Of a stretch of 64,000 nt of DNA, positions 9,178 to 17,103 are shown one piece after another. The translations under genes were made by a program, and so were the position numbers. Within the stretch, counting starts at the first letter, position 1. Each line of letters opens with the position of its first letter. The notes beneath the pieces were generated by a model. The model saw only the letters and a program-made list of their open reading frames with translations, was not told the DNA's origin and did not search any database. Source of the DNA: SABI01 sp963678555 (GTDB lineage: Bacteria; Spirochaetota; Spirochaetia; Sphaerochaetales; Sphaerochaetaceae); the NCBI GenBank assembly GCA_963678555.2, contig CAXXJA010000003.1:725251-789250 (forward strand). The letters run 5' to 3'.

Positions 9178-12100
9178 GTGTCTGATATTTGGAGACTTGC
9201 TATGCCCACACAGCCGGACAGCCGTCTAAAGACGCTCATTTCGTATTGGAAGGGATGCATTGAAGCTGAGGATGCCCTGAGTTCCAAACTGTCCCCCTCA
9301 GTGAAAGGGGATTCTGTGGTCTCTCCGTACGACCATGACCCCTTCATCTTCTCCCAGCAGGCTGATTCGGTGGGAATCAGTGATAAAAGGCTTGAAAATT
9401 TCATCGCACAACTCAGTCCCGAACAGAGTGAAGTATTCTATGGCTATCCAGTCCTTCTGTACCAGAAAAGCGACGGACGGGGAGGCAAGACTCTTCTTGC
9501 GCCGTTGCTGATCATGAAACTCTCAATCATGTTCGAGGGAGGGACATATTCTCTCCAGGTGGAAGAACCGATCCCTGAGATCGGGACTGTTGCAATGGAA
9601 CGTCTGGGGCTGAGCAGTGCGGAAGCCAGTACCATACATCAGCAGCTCTCCGAAGCGTTTTATGCAAACGTGAGCACGCCTCAGAGTCTTGCTGACTCAT
9701 TCTGGCAGATTCTGGAGAGTGTCAGTTCTCCGAAGAAGGTGGAACCGATCGATCCGATGCATACCATGAAGGAAACATTCTCACATTCCGGTGTGTTCGG
9801 GGTGTATAACAGGGCGGTTTTCTTTAAGAACACTCCCGGGATGTATAACCGTGCCCTGCTTCAGGACCTGACTCAACTTGAGCAAAGAGAGGGGCTGGCT
9901 GACAGTGCACTTGGGTTCCTGACGAACCCCAACACAGTAGACACGGAGCTATCAGCACACCAAGTCCCTGTGATCCCCTTCGAAGCCAATGAACGTCAGA
10001 TAGCGGCTATCCAGAGAACCATGGACAACCGTCTGACCGTCGTTACCGGTCCTCCCGGGACAGGAAAAAGTCAGTTCATCGAGAATCTGCTCCTCAGTCT
10101 GTATGCTCAAGGTAAGACGGTCCTTCTCGTGAGCCACACGAATGAAGCGGTTCGGGTTGTGTATGATAGACTGAAAGGAGAGATGGCCTCAGTGGCGATG
10201 AGGACTGGGAATCAGGAGATTCGAAGGACCCTGTCTTCCCAGTTTCATGAGCTTCTCAGTCAACACCAGAAGAGCCCGGATTTTCAGCATGCGACTCAGC
10301 AGGATCTGCAAAAGAGCTGGCAGATGATTACACGAAAGCGGCAGGAATTACTCGATCTACTGGAACTTCAGCGGAGAGCTGATGACCGGGCAACCACTCT
10401 TTCCAGCGAGGCTAGTGATCTCGGAATGCCGGATGATGTGTTTCTTGCAGCACGCGCCCTGATTGCAGATGTTCGTGAGATAGAAGTGCTCATCAGGTCG
10501 ATCCATCTCCTGAGAGCATCACTTCTCGGTGGCGGATTACTGTGGATGAGGATTCTGAGACGGCTGTCAAAGCGCATGTTCAGGAGAATTGCTGACAGGC
10601 GCCTGCAGACACTTTCCTCCCTCATTCCACGGCAGGCTTCTCCTGTAATAGGTATTTCTGATAATTCTTTTCAACTCAGTTCATTGAACGATCAATCCAT
10701 TGATGCACTCTATATGCTGTGTACCTTTACGAATTCGGCAGAGAATCTGTTTCACATGGAACAGGATCTGCTGACACGAAAGGATCGTATTTCACTTGAG
10801 CGGGAGATCGCCTCGCTTGTGACCCGGCACATACACCTTTCAAAACGGTTGCTTCAGAGCTCTATATCGAAGACCTTCAGCACTAAGGCAGATGCTCTCG
10901 GAAAAGCCTTCTCCTTCATCGAGCGGTTGACTGATTGGAGAAAGGGTGATCCGCCCTTGAGGATAGTAGCCTCTGCCCTGAAGATCCTTCCTCTCTGGTC
11001 ATGCACACTGAAGTCAGTCCGTAATTCCTTCCCTCTCGAGAAAGGATTGTTCGACTATGTGATATTTGATGAAGCCTCGCAGGTTGACCTTCCTTCTGCC
11101 GCACCAGCGTTGTATCGAGCACGCAACGTTGTTGTCGTTGGAGACCCGAGACAGCTGACTCACATCGCTACCATCTCCCGGGACCAGGAGGTGTCGATTG
11201 CGAAAGTACATGGTATTGACCGTGATACAGAACTGTATCCCGAAAAGGTGGAGTACCGTGCGGTAAGCCTCTATACATCGGCTGAACGCTCTGTGCAGAA
11301 CGTCCCTATCCTCTTCAGCCAGCATTACCGGTCACAGAGGCAGATCATTGAACTGTGCAATCGTTCCTTCTATCAGGGTTCGCTACGGATCATGAGTGAG
11401 AAGGATTATACCTCCTGGCCTTCATCCCTGCCGACCGGAATCGAGTGGAAAGATTGCCGGGGTGAATCGAGGAAGCATCCGAGAGGAAGTCGATACAATG
11501 CAAAGGAGGCTCAGGAGGTTGTGTCGCTTCTTACTCGCAGTATCGCTTCCCTTGCAGGTGTTCCGATGAGTATCGGTATCGTCACACCCTTCACCCGTCA
11601 GAGGCAGATGATATCAGAGGCGGTCAACGAAGTCGTTTCTCCAGAGGTACGGGAACTGCACGCTATACAGGTGCAGACCGCTCATCAGTTTCAGGGTTCA
11701 GAGAAGGACCTCATGATCGTTTCGCTTGTTGTCTCCCGGACAGGAGAGGGAGGGAATGATTCGTGGTTCAACTCGTATCCTCAGGTGCTGAATGTTGCCC
11801 TATCCCGAGCAAGAAATCTGCTTTACATTGTAGGGGACAAAGGCTACTGTGCCTCCCGCTCCGGAATCCTCGGTACGATAGCAGCAACGTACGAAAAACT
11901 CAGAGTAGAGGATTCTGTTCAAAATGCGTGGAGTGCTGGTTTGTTCGACACGCTGGAGGAGAGTCTTCTGTTTGAAAAAATCAAGGAGAGACTCCCCTAC
12001 ACAGATAGTATCTCTCTCGTGCCGAAGAGGCGCGTCGGTCCCTACGCTCTGGATCTTTCCCTTGAGGGAGAAGTACTGCTTGATATCGAGTGTGATGGCG

Positions 12101-12285
12101 CACAGCATGATGTCATCGCAGGGATGCCTGTTATCGAGGACGTCAGGAGAGATCTGTACATCATGCGGCACGGGTGGGAAGTCATCAGAATTCCCAATCA
12201 TCGAATTCACAGCGACATCGACAGGGTTGTTGATGACATCTTTGAGCGGTTCACTCGACAGGGGAGAAGCAATTCAAGTGCCTAA
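9178..12285 (+). CDS. Large SF1 (Upf1-like) helicase with C-terminal Vsr/PD-(D/E)XK nuclease-like domain
   Basis: 1,035 residues. Helicase motifs are in order: motif I GPPGTGKSQFIENLL near residue 290, motif II FDEASQVDLPSAAPAL near 630, motif III VVVGDPRQLTHI near 657, motif V VQTAHQFQGSEKDLMIVSLV near 835 and motif VI NVALSRARNLLYIVGD near 871. A coiled, charged region separates I and II. The last about 80 residues (YALDLSLEG, LLDIECDGAQHD, GWEVIRIPNHRI) look like the Vsr/DUF559-type endonuclease fold appended to such helicases. GTG at 9178 follows AAGAGG with 6-bp spacing; ATG at 9202 is an alternative. Proteins of this build are often linked to phage defence; that role is inferred here. 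Confidence 0.85.
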   Translation: MSDIWRLAMPTQPDSRLKTLISYWKGCIEAEDALSSKLSPSVKGDSVVSPYDHDPFIFSQQADSVGISDKRLENFIAQLSPEQSEVFYGYPVLLYQKSDGRGGKTLLAPLLIMKLSIMFEGGTYSLQVEEPIPEIGTVAMERLGLSSAEASTIHQQLSEAFYANVSTPQSLADSFWQILESVSSPKKVEPIDPMHTMKETFSHSGVFGVYNRAVFFKNTPGMYNRALLQDLTQLEQREGLADSALGFLTNPNTVDTELSAHQVPVIPFEANERQIAAIQRTMDNRLTVVTGPPGTGKSQFIENLLLSLYAQGKTVLLVSHTNEAVRVVYDRLKGEMASVAMRTGNQEIRRTLSSQFHELLSQHQKSPDFQHATQQDLQKSWQMITRKRQELLDLLELQRRADDRATTLSSEASDLGMPDDVFLAARALIADVREIEVLIRSIHLLRASLLGGGLLWMRILRRLSKRMFRRIADRRLQTLSSLIPRQASPVIGISDNSFQLSSLNDQSIDALYMLCTFTNSAENLFHMEQDLLTRKDRISLEREIASLVTRHIHLSKRLLQSSISKTFSTKADALGKAFSFIERLTDWRKGDPPLRIVASALKILPLWSCTLKSVRNSFPLEKGLFDYVIFDEASQVDLPSAAPALYRARNVVVVGDPRQLTHIATISRDQEVSIAKVHGIDRDTELYPEKVEYRAVSLYTSAERSVQNVPILFSQHYRSQRQIIELCNRSFYQGSLRIMSEKDYTSWPSSLPTGIEWKDCRGESRKHPRGSRYNAKEAQEVVSLLTRSIASLAGVPMSIGIVTPFTRQRQMISEAVNEVVSPEVRELHAIQVQTAHQFQGSEKDLMIVSLVVSRTGEGGNDSWFNSYPQVLNVALSRARNLLYIVGDKGYCASRSGILGTIAATYEKLRVEDSVQNAWSAGLFDTLEESLLFEKIKERLPYTDSISLVPKRRVGPYALDLSLEGEVLLDIECDGAQHDVIAGMPVIEDVRRDLYIMRHGWEVIRIPNHRIHSDIDRVVDDIFERFTRQGRSNSSA

Positions 12286-12510
12286 CTTGGAAACAGAAGG
12301 TATCGGACTTCTTTCAAAGGAAGAACTCTATCCGAACTGAACGTCATGAAGCCAAGGTCTGGTGACTCTAGAAGACTTTCTGAATCATCAATCTGATGAT
12401 CCCGAGAATGAGTCAGAACCAAGTAACCAGGCACGCGGAGTATGATAGAATGGCGAAAGTTGTAGGGGGGAAGGAACAGAGAGAACTTCAAAGGGCGGGT
12501 TGTGTATGTT

Positions 12511-12525
12511 CTACATGGTACCGTT
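12511..12525 (-). repeat. Accessory-array repeat, copy 5
   Basis: CTACATGGTACCGTT, 12 bp past the truncated end of the IS110 fragment. Confidence 0.55.
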
Positions 12526-12537
12526 GCAGATCTGTGT

Positions 12538-12630
12538 CTAACCGAAGCACTGGCGGTTGTTGAAAGTAAAAGCACTCAGCGAGTAGCTGTCCTTGTGGAC
12601 ATCGATACCAATGTTGATTACAGTGTTCAT
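12538..12630 (-). pseudogene. IS110-family transposase, N-terminal fragment
   Basis: From ATG at 12630, preceded by GGAGG, the frame reads MNTVINIGIDVHKDSYSLSA and stops after 30 codons at 12538. GIDVHKDSYSL is the N-terminal DEDD-motif signature of IS110 transposases. The gene is cut off just before the array repeat at 12511. The 100 bp upstream (12631-12735) may be what is left of the element's left end, where IS110 elements encode their bridge RNA. Confidence 0.7.
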
Positions 12631-12748
12631 AGTGACCTCCATTTGCATGTGGTAGCCGCATACGGTTTAAATTTCTCTTATTCCCAGTATGCAAGGTGAA
12701 TCCACGATGTGCAAACTGGGAGGTCACTTCATATTGTCTGAAACCGTT

Positions 12749-13015
12749 TCAGTGACGATACACATCTTTTCTGTGCCCGATATTCAGGATCAGTATAGTG
12801 ATGGTCTCTTCACTGATTTCCGCGATGAGACGGAAATCGCCGATTCGGTATCGCCATTGTCCTGTTCTGTTTGCTGTAAGTGCTTTCCCTGTCGCATAGG
12901 GGTTCTCACACCCCTGAAGATGTTTTCGGATCCAGGAGATGATAAAGAGAGAAATATGTGTATCTAGTTTTTTCAGTTGTTTCAGAGCTGCTTTGCTGAA
13001 GAGAACTTCATACAT
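12749..13015 (-). CDS. RelE/ParE-superfamily toxin, copy 1
   Basis: 88 residues with the RelE fold signature: an N-terminal VLFSKAALKQLKKLD, a central helix, then GQWRYRIGDFRLIAEI and the end ILNIGHRKDVYR. RelE toxins cleave mRNA in the ribosome, while ParE relatives poison gyrase; sequence alone does not decide which. The ATG overlaps the antitoxin stop by one base (TAATG), so the pair is translationally coupled. The stop lies inside an array-repeat remnant. It differs from copy 2 at four residues. Confidence 0.9.
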   Translation of the reverse strand: MYEVLFSKAALKQLKKLDTHISLFIISWIRKHLQGCENPYATGKALTANRTGQWRYRIGDFRLIAEISEETITILILNIGHRKDVYRH

Positions 13016-13236
13016 TATTTCAGGCCAAGCTCTTGTTCAACTTCGTCCAGAGTGAAGGTATGCGGATCCTTTTCATATTCCTGTTTTGCCTCTTTATACG
13101 CGTGGAGATCAAATTCGTCTTCAATTCGTTCAAGAACGGTCAGACGAATAAATTCTGACAGGCTTTGGTTGTGGAGTTTCGCATATGCTTTGATGAGCTG
13201 AGATTCTTCGTCTTTTATTCTCAATGAAATGGTCAT
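13015..13236 (-). CDS. Ribbon-helix-helix antitoxin, copy 1
   Basis: 73 residues. The N-terminal MTISLRIKDEESQLIKAYAK and SLSEFIRLTVLERIEDEFDL match the RHH antitoxins of RelB/DUF6290 type, which bind DNA as dimers and wrap the toxin with their C-terminal tail (here DEVEQELGLK). AGGAG lies just upstream of ATG at 13236. The 19-bp palindrome at 13250-13268 is the likely operator for self-repression. Confidence 0.88.
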   Translation of the reverse strand: MTISLRIKDEESQLIKAYAKLHNQSLSEFIRLTVLERIEDEFDLHAYKEAKQEYEKDPHTFTLDEVEQELGLK

Positions 13237-13249
13237 CCCTTTCTCCTTG

Positions 13250-13268
13250 TGTAATACATTGTATTACA
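13250..13268. promoter_or_regulatory. Antitoxin operator palindrome, copy 1
   Basis: TGTAATACATTGTATTACA is a perfect dyad (nine-base arms, one central base) immediately upstream of the antitoxin RBS. This is the expected position for an autoregulatory RHH operator. Confidence 0.7.
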
Positions 13269-13515
13269 TTGCCTCGCCGAGTTCAAGACTCAGGGAGATG
13301 TTCCCCTCTATCCATAATTCTTCTCTATCTGAAGAACTCGGGAGAAGTTGTTCCTGCTTCTGACTGGAGGTGATTATCCTGTCAGAAGAGATTGTCCTAT
13401 CATCTCAGCTGATTCTCACGGGTGGCAGAGAGGGGAGTCCCTGCAAGACAGAGCTCCTCTGATAGAAACATGAGCGCTTCAGGAAAGCAGATACATAGTG
13501 AGAGTTGTGTGTTTT

Positions 13516-13532
13516 ATACCTGGTGCCGTTTC
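13516..13532 (-). repeat. Accessory-array repeat, copy 6
   Basis: ATACCTGGTGCCGTTTC, at the outer end of toxin-antitoxin unit copy 1. Confidence 0.65.
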
Positions 13533-13563
13533 CCCAGAAAATCTGAGGATGAAGGTGAATGTT

Positions 13564-13580
13564 CTACGTGGTACCGTTCC
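13564..13580 (-). repeat. Accessory-array repeat, copy 7, encoding a gene end
   Basis: CTACGTGGTACCGTTCC. On the minus strand the repeat is translated as the last residues of the ATPase (NGTT) and supplies its TAG stop. Confidence 0.65.
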
Positions 13581-14943
13581 TGATCACACGTGGAAGTAGT
13601 TCTGCAGCGTAGAGAGGGAGCGAGATGAGCGGAAAGGTTACCTGCGAAGCGTCATGAAGCGATACGGAAACCTGTTGAAAGGAAGGGGGATTGAGATCAA
13701 GACGAACTGCGAGCTTAGCATGGTTTTCCGCCATGAACTGATGCAGGGATTTGAGCGTGCCTGTTGTACCGGCTTTCACCTCGAGTGGAATGATATCAGA
13801 TTCGAGCTGTATGATGTAATCAACTTCTGCATTCCCCTTCTTTCCTGATCGCTGCCAGTAGTGAAGCAGGAGTGGTGAATTCAATTCATGGCTCCTGAGC
13901 AGCTGCTGCCCGACGAACTGCTCTGCAGGTGCCCCTTCATTGATCAGACGCTGTTCTGACAATCCCCTGATATCGGCAGGGGATACACCTGCCATCCGGT
14001 TCATGAGTCCTATATCAAGGTTGAGAAGTTTGAACACGCTCTCATCCATTTCTGCTCCCAGAGGAACACCATTGGCATCACTGTGCACAACCTTCGTGAT
14101 GAGTTTTGCCTGAATCAGGAGCTCAAGTGCATGTTTGATCGGCCTTGAGGTGTGATCTTCAGAGAAACGGGTGTAGAGAATCTTCTGGCCTACAGAAGAA
14201 GGCATCCTGCGAAGAATGGTCTGCAGAAGCAGCGGGTCGGCCTTTCCCGCATATTTTGCGAAGTCATCGAAGTAGGTATGAATGATGGAATCATGTATCT
14301 GTGAGACCTGCTGCAGGTCCTGTGTTTCCAGGTACACTGCCACAGCTTCAGGCATTCCTCCTATGTACAGATACTCTCTCAGTCGATTCTTCAATCTCTG
14401 GTGGAGTGACTGTGCAGTGGTGGCACTCGTGTGGTACAGGTCTGCAAGGGATCGAAGTTCCTGTGCGCTATAGGTGTCAACCGCATCAAGGAATTCGAGG
14501 AACGTGAGGGGACCCATATGCAGATAGGATACACGACCGACCGGCATGGAGCAGGAATGAGAGCCAAGGACGAATTCAAGAAGTGATCCGGCAGCTATGA
14601 CAGCCAGATCAGGAAGTTCCTCATGGAAGTATCGTAGAGCTGCTATCGCTTCAGGAATAGCCTGAATTTCATCCAGAAACAGAAGCGATTGTCCTGTTTG
14701 TATCTTCTTCCCGGTAATCCCTTCGAGTTCACCAATGATTGTACGAGGATTCTTCGTAATAAAAGCCTTTTTCAGCTCAAGATGTCTTTCCAGATTAAGC
14801 TCAGCCAGTTCCAGGCCCTGTTCCCGGGCGAAGGCTCTCACGAGGTAGGTCTTTCCCACCTGACGGGCTCCGCGCAGGATCAGGGGCTTTCTATGTGCCC
14901 GTGTGAACCATGCCTTCAGGTTGTTCATGTCAGATCGTGTCAT
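13564..14943 (-). CDS. AAA ATPase, DUF4143 type (paralogue 4)
   Basis: 459 residues. P-loop LILRGARQVGKTYLV near residue 22, Walker B SLLFLDEIQAIPEAI, sensor VIAAGSLLEFVLG, and the family motif GPLTFLEFLDAV are all intact. The C-terminal part has the DUF4143 nuclease-like core (LLHYWQRSGKKGNAEVDYII then IIPLEVKAG). It resembles the protein starting at 788 in its N-terminus more than the other two. Function is unknown. Its C-terminus is encoded by an array repeat, as if the gene was joined to the repeat by recombination. Confidence 0.9.
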   Translation of the reverse strand: MTRSDMNNLKAWFTRAHRKPLILRGARQVGKTYLVRAFAREQGLELAELNLERHLELKKAFITKNPRTIIGELEGITGKKIQTGQSLLFLDEIQAIPEAIAALRYFHEELPDLAVIAAGSLLEFVLGSHSCSMPVGRVSYLHMGPLTFLEFLDAVDTYSAQELRSLADLYHTSATTAQSLHQRLKNRLREYLYIGGMPEAVAVYLETQDLQQVSQIHDSIIHTYFDDFAKYAGKADPLLLQTILRRMPSSVGQKILYTRFSEDHTSRPIKHALELLIQAKLITKVVHSDANGVPLGAEMDESVFKLLNLDIGLMNRMAGVSPADIRGLSEQRLINEGAPAEQFVGQQLLRSHELNSPLLLHYWQRSGKKGNAEVDYIIQLESDIIPLEVKAGTTGTLKSLHQFMAENHAKLAVRLDLNPPSFQQVSVSLHDASQVTFPLISLPLYAAELLPRVIRNGTT

Positions 14944-15453
14944 AAAGAACCCCCTCTTTCGTACAGATTCTCACAGAAAGATGGGCATGTCAAGACTGGA
15001 AGCGAGAACGTTGCGTCAGCTGCTCTTCCCCTTCTTCTGTTCAGGGGGGAGGAGTCATGAACATGTGGGTTTAGCTTTCCATGACACTCTCTTCGCCCCT
15101 GAGAGCCTGCTCCGGGGTATATATACTGTTTTGTGAAGAGAAAGCGTGCGAGGGGGCGCCGGAGACTTTCGATACCCTGCACATCCACCTGATGCTCCAG
15201 TGCTGAGCTTTGTCTATAGAACATCATCTCCTCTGCCTGATGCTCAAGAAAGCCGGCCGTGTATGCTGCGGGTCACGAAGGGGAAGAGAGTGGGAAGTGG
15301 AGGGAACGAATCTTGAGGGGGGGGCTGGCGGCAAGGAGGGGAAGGGAACGAGAGAGAAGCCGGATGTCGAAAAAGCCAGGGAACGTGCTGATGTGAGAGA
15401 AGGGGAACGTGGTCACCTCTCGTTCTCTCCTCTGTGGGCTGAATGTGGATTTT
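14944..15453. other. Non-coding stretch with a dispersed repeat
   Basis: About 500 bp with no supportable gene. It contains dispersed repeat copy B (15185-15294) and a purine-rich run near 15280-15400. Confidence 0.5.
15185..15294. repeat. Dispersed ~110-bp repeat, copy B
   Basis: Aligns with 1591-1700 through CATCATCTCCTCT and CCTGATGCTCA with few gaps. It carries no gene and lies within the accessory array like copy A. Confidence 0.6.
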
Positions 15454-15470
15454 CTGCCTGGTACCGTTTC
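15454..15470 (-). repeat. Accessory-array repeat, copy 8, over a stop codon
   Basis: CTGCCTGGTACCGTTTC. The final TC plus the next A gives the TGA stop of relE copy 2. Confidence 0.7.
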
Positions 15471-15735
15471 AGTGACGATATACGTCTTTTCTGTGCCCGA
15501 TATTCAGGATCAGAATAGTGATGGTCTCTTCACTGATTTCCGCGATGAGACGGAAATCGCCGATTCGGTATCGCCATTGTCCAGTTCTGTTTGCTGTAAG
15601 TGCTTTCTCTGTCGCATGGGGGTTCTCACACCCCTGAAGATGTTTCCGGATCCAGGATATGATAAAGAGAGAAATATGCTTGTCTAGTTTTTCCAGTTGT
15701 TTCAGAGCTGCTTTGCTGAAGAGAACTTCATACAT
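15469..15735 (-). CDS. RelE/ParE-superfamily toxin, copy 2
   Basis: 88 residues, the same protein as copy 1 except for four substitutions (K to E and T to K in the N-terminal helix region, Y to H and G to E near ENPHATEKALT). The core GQWRYRIGDFRLIAEI and GHRKDVYR end are unchanged, so it is probably functional. The one-base overlap with the antitoxin is retained. Cross-talk with the copy 1 antitoxin is likely given the similarity. Confidence 0.9.
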   Translation of the reverse strand: MYEVLFSKAALKQLEKLDKHISLFIISWIRKHLQGCENPHATEKALTANRTGQWRYRIGDFRLIAEISEETITILILNIGHRKDVYRH

Positions 15736-15956
15736 TATTTCAGGCTAAGCTCTTGTTCAACTTCTTCCAGAGTATAGGTATGCGGATCCTTTTCATATTC
15801 CTGTTTTGCCTCTCCATACGCGTGGAGATCAAATTCGTCTTCAATTCGTTCAAGAACGGTCAGACGAATAAATTCTGACAGACTTTGGTTGTGGAGTTTC
15901 GCATATGCTTTGATGAGCTGAGATTCTTCGTCTTTCATTCTTAATGAAATGGTCAT
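15735..15956 (-). CDS. Ribbon-helix-helix antitoxin, copy 2
   Basis: 73 residues. It differs from copy 1 at five positions (I to M early, K to G, and three in the toxin-binding tail TYTLEEVEQELSLK). The tail changes alongside the toxin changes could mark early divergence of specificity. ATG at 15956 has a weaker RBS (AAGAG) than copy 1. Confidence 0.88.
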   Translation of the reverse strand: MTISLRMKDEESQLIKAYAKLHNQSLSEFIRLTVLERIEDEFDLHAYGEAKQEYEKDPHTYTLEEVEQELSLK

Positions 15957-15969
15957 CCCTTTCTCTTTG

Positions 15970-15988
15970 TGTAATACATTGTATTACA
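15970..15988. promoter_or_regulatory. Antitoxin operator palindrome, copy 2
   Basis: The same 19-bp dyad as at 13250-13268, unchanged, so both units probably answer to both antitoxins. Confidence 0.7.
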
Positions 15989-16221
15989 TTGCCTCGCCGA
16001 GTTCAAGACTCAGGGAGATGTTCCCCTCTCTCCATAATTCTTCTCTATCTGAAGAACTCGGGAGAAGTTGTTCCTGCTTCTGACTGGAGGTGAATATCCT
16101 GTCAGAAGAGATTGTCCTATCATCTCAGCTGATTCTCACGGGTGGCAGAGAGGGGAGTCCCTGCAAGACAGAGCTCCTCTGATAGAAACATGAGCGCTTC
16201 AGGAAAGCAGATACATAGTGA

Positions 16222-16270
16222 GAATTGTGTGTTTTCTACCTGGTGCCGTTTCCCCATCAAAACAGCTCAC
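16222..16270 (-). repeat. Accessory-array repeat, copy 9, with the 3' tip of an ATPase gene
   Basis: Core at 16236-16252. The 49 bp are identical to 6622-6670 and retain the last codons of the ATPase at 6657, but the rest of that gene is absent here. This looks like a recombination scar. Confidence 0.75.
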
Positions 16271-16336
16271 AACGGCCTGCAGAATCGGAGCTTGCGTCTA
16301 CAACTCCAATCAGCATGCGAAAATATGTGTTTTTCT

Positions 16337-16708
16337 TCAGATGTGCAAGTCCATTCTGGTCACCAGACCTCGAGCCTTCAAGTGTTCCAGCGGAACGGGA
16401 TCACTCAATAATGCTCTCAGCTCATCACCGGTCAATTGAGCTGCCTCCTCGCTGTCCTTTGGCCAGCTGAAACGACCGTAGCGGATTGTCCTGCAAAGCA
16501 TCCAGCACCCGGCTCCCTCGCAGTAGACAATACGGATCTGTTTTCTGTTGGTTGAACAGAACACAAACATGGACTGTTCGTCCAACTCCATGTTCATAGC
16601 TCCGACCACCAGGGAGACCATTCCACGCACACCGCGACGAAAATCGGTAGCCCCAAAGCGCAGAAAGATCTTCTTTCTTTCGATGCCCGTGTCAAACGGC
16701 AGTTTCAT
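16337..16708 (-). CDS. tnpB: IS66-family accessory protein TnpB (Orf2)
   Basis: About 123 residues. It carries the IS66 Orf2 signature: KKIFLRFGATDFRRGVRGM, then MFVFCSTNRKQIRIVYCEG and GCWMLCRTIRYGRFSWPKD. The protein is needed for IS66 transposition but its biochemical role is not established. ATG at 16708 overlaps the tnpA stop (ATGA), the usual arrangement. The upstream ATG at 16783 lies deep inside tnpA and is not preferred. The DDE transposase gene tnpC, which should follow on the left, is missing, so the element is a remnant. Confidence 0.88.
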   Translation of the reverse strand: MKLPFDTGIERKKIFLRFGATDFRRGVRGMVSLVVGAMNMELDEQSMFVFCSTNRKQIRIVYCEGAGCWMLCRTIRYGRFSWPKDSEEAAQLTGDELRALLSDPVPLEHLKARGLVTRMDLHI

Positions 16709-17103
16709 CTCAAAAACCCTCTGATTCGAGCAAGTACATTTCTCCCTTCCCTGCTGCAGGGAAGTCTGTACAGCATCAGGCACAGATCGTGCACCTGCTG
16801 CTGGAAGACAACCATCTCTTCCAGACTCATCCCTTCACCATTCCTCGCCCCGCTTCTGCTACCGGATTGACTGCCGACGTTGTAGCACACGATATTCATT
16901 TCTGATGCAGGTTGGTGTTTTGTCTTCTGCAGAAAGCTTCCTGATCTGTCGGATTCAGCTTGCTTGAGCCATTTCCTGAGTGTCACTGCGGTAATGGGAA
17001 CATCCACTCGCTCGCAGAATTTCTTCTGGGAAAGCCCTGATTGTCTATACCTGCCGACTATTTCATCTTTGGCTTCCTGCAAATACGGTCTTACTGATTT
17101 CAT
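16705..17103 (-). CDS. tnpA: IS66-family accessory protein TnpA (Orf1)
   Basis: 132 residues. The N-terminal helix-turn-helix region (IVGRYRQSGLSQKKFCERVD, TLRKWLKQAES) fits IS66 Orf1/IS3-type OrfA DNA-binding proteins. The C-terminal half (VVFQQQVHDLCLMLYRL) is less conserved. It overlaps tnpB by 4 bp. Complete, but its transposase partner is gone. Confidence 0.82.
   Translation of the reverse strand: MKSVRPYLQEAKDEIVGRYRQSGLSQKKFCERVDVPITAVTLRKWLKQAESDRSGSFLQKTKHQPASEMNIVCYNVGSQSGSRSGARNGEGMSLEEMVVFQQQVHDLCLMLYRLPCSREGRNVLARIRGFLR

Larger units (their letters stand above)
12743..13536 (-). repeat. Duplicated toxin-antitoxin unit, copy 1 (794 bp)
   Basis: This block and 15463-16256 have exactly the same length and differ only by scattered substitutions (about 97% identical by eye). 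Both start at the ACCGTTTC part of an array repeat and end at the CCGTTTCCCCA part of the next one. Confidence 0.85.
15463..16256 (-). repeat. Duplicated toxin-antitoxin unit, copy 2 (794 bp)
   Basis: Second copy of 12743-13536, same length without indels, bounded by array repeats at both ends. Confidence 0.85.

Noticed and set aside
8928..9404. A 158-residue minus-strand frame before the helicase
   Set aside because: It overlaps the helicase N-terminus and has no RBS or family motif.
1771..16270. Array repeats as integron attC sites
   Set aside because: Gene placement fits a cassette array, but the paired GTTRRRY and RYYYAAC boxes and an IntI gene are not seen. The repeats also lack the attC foldback.
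16142..16470. Several short plus-strand frames beside the second toxin-antitoxin copy
   Set aside because: They lie across a repeat and the 3' end of the IS66 tnpB gene and have no support.
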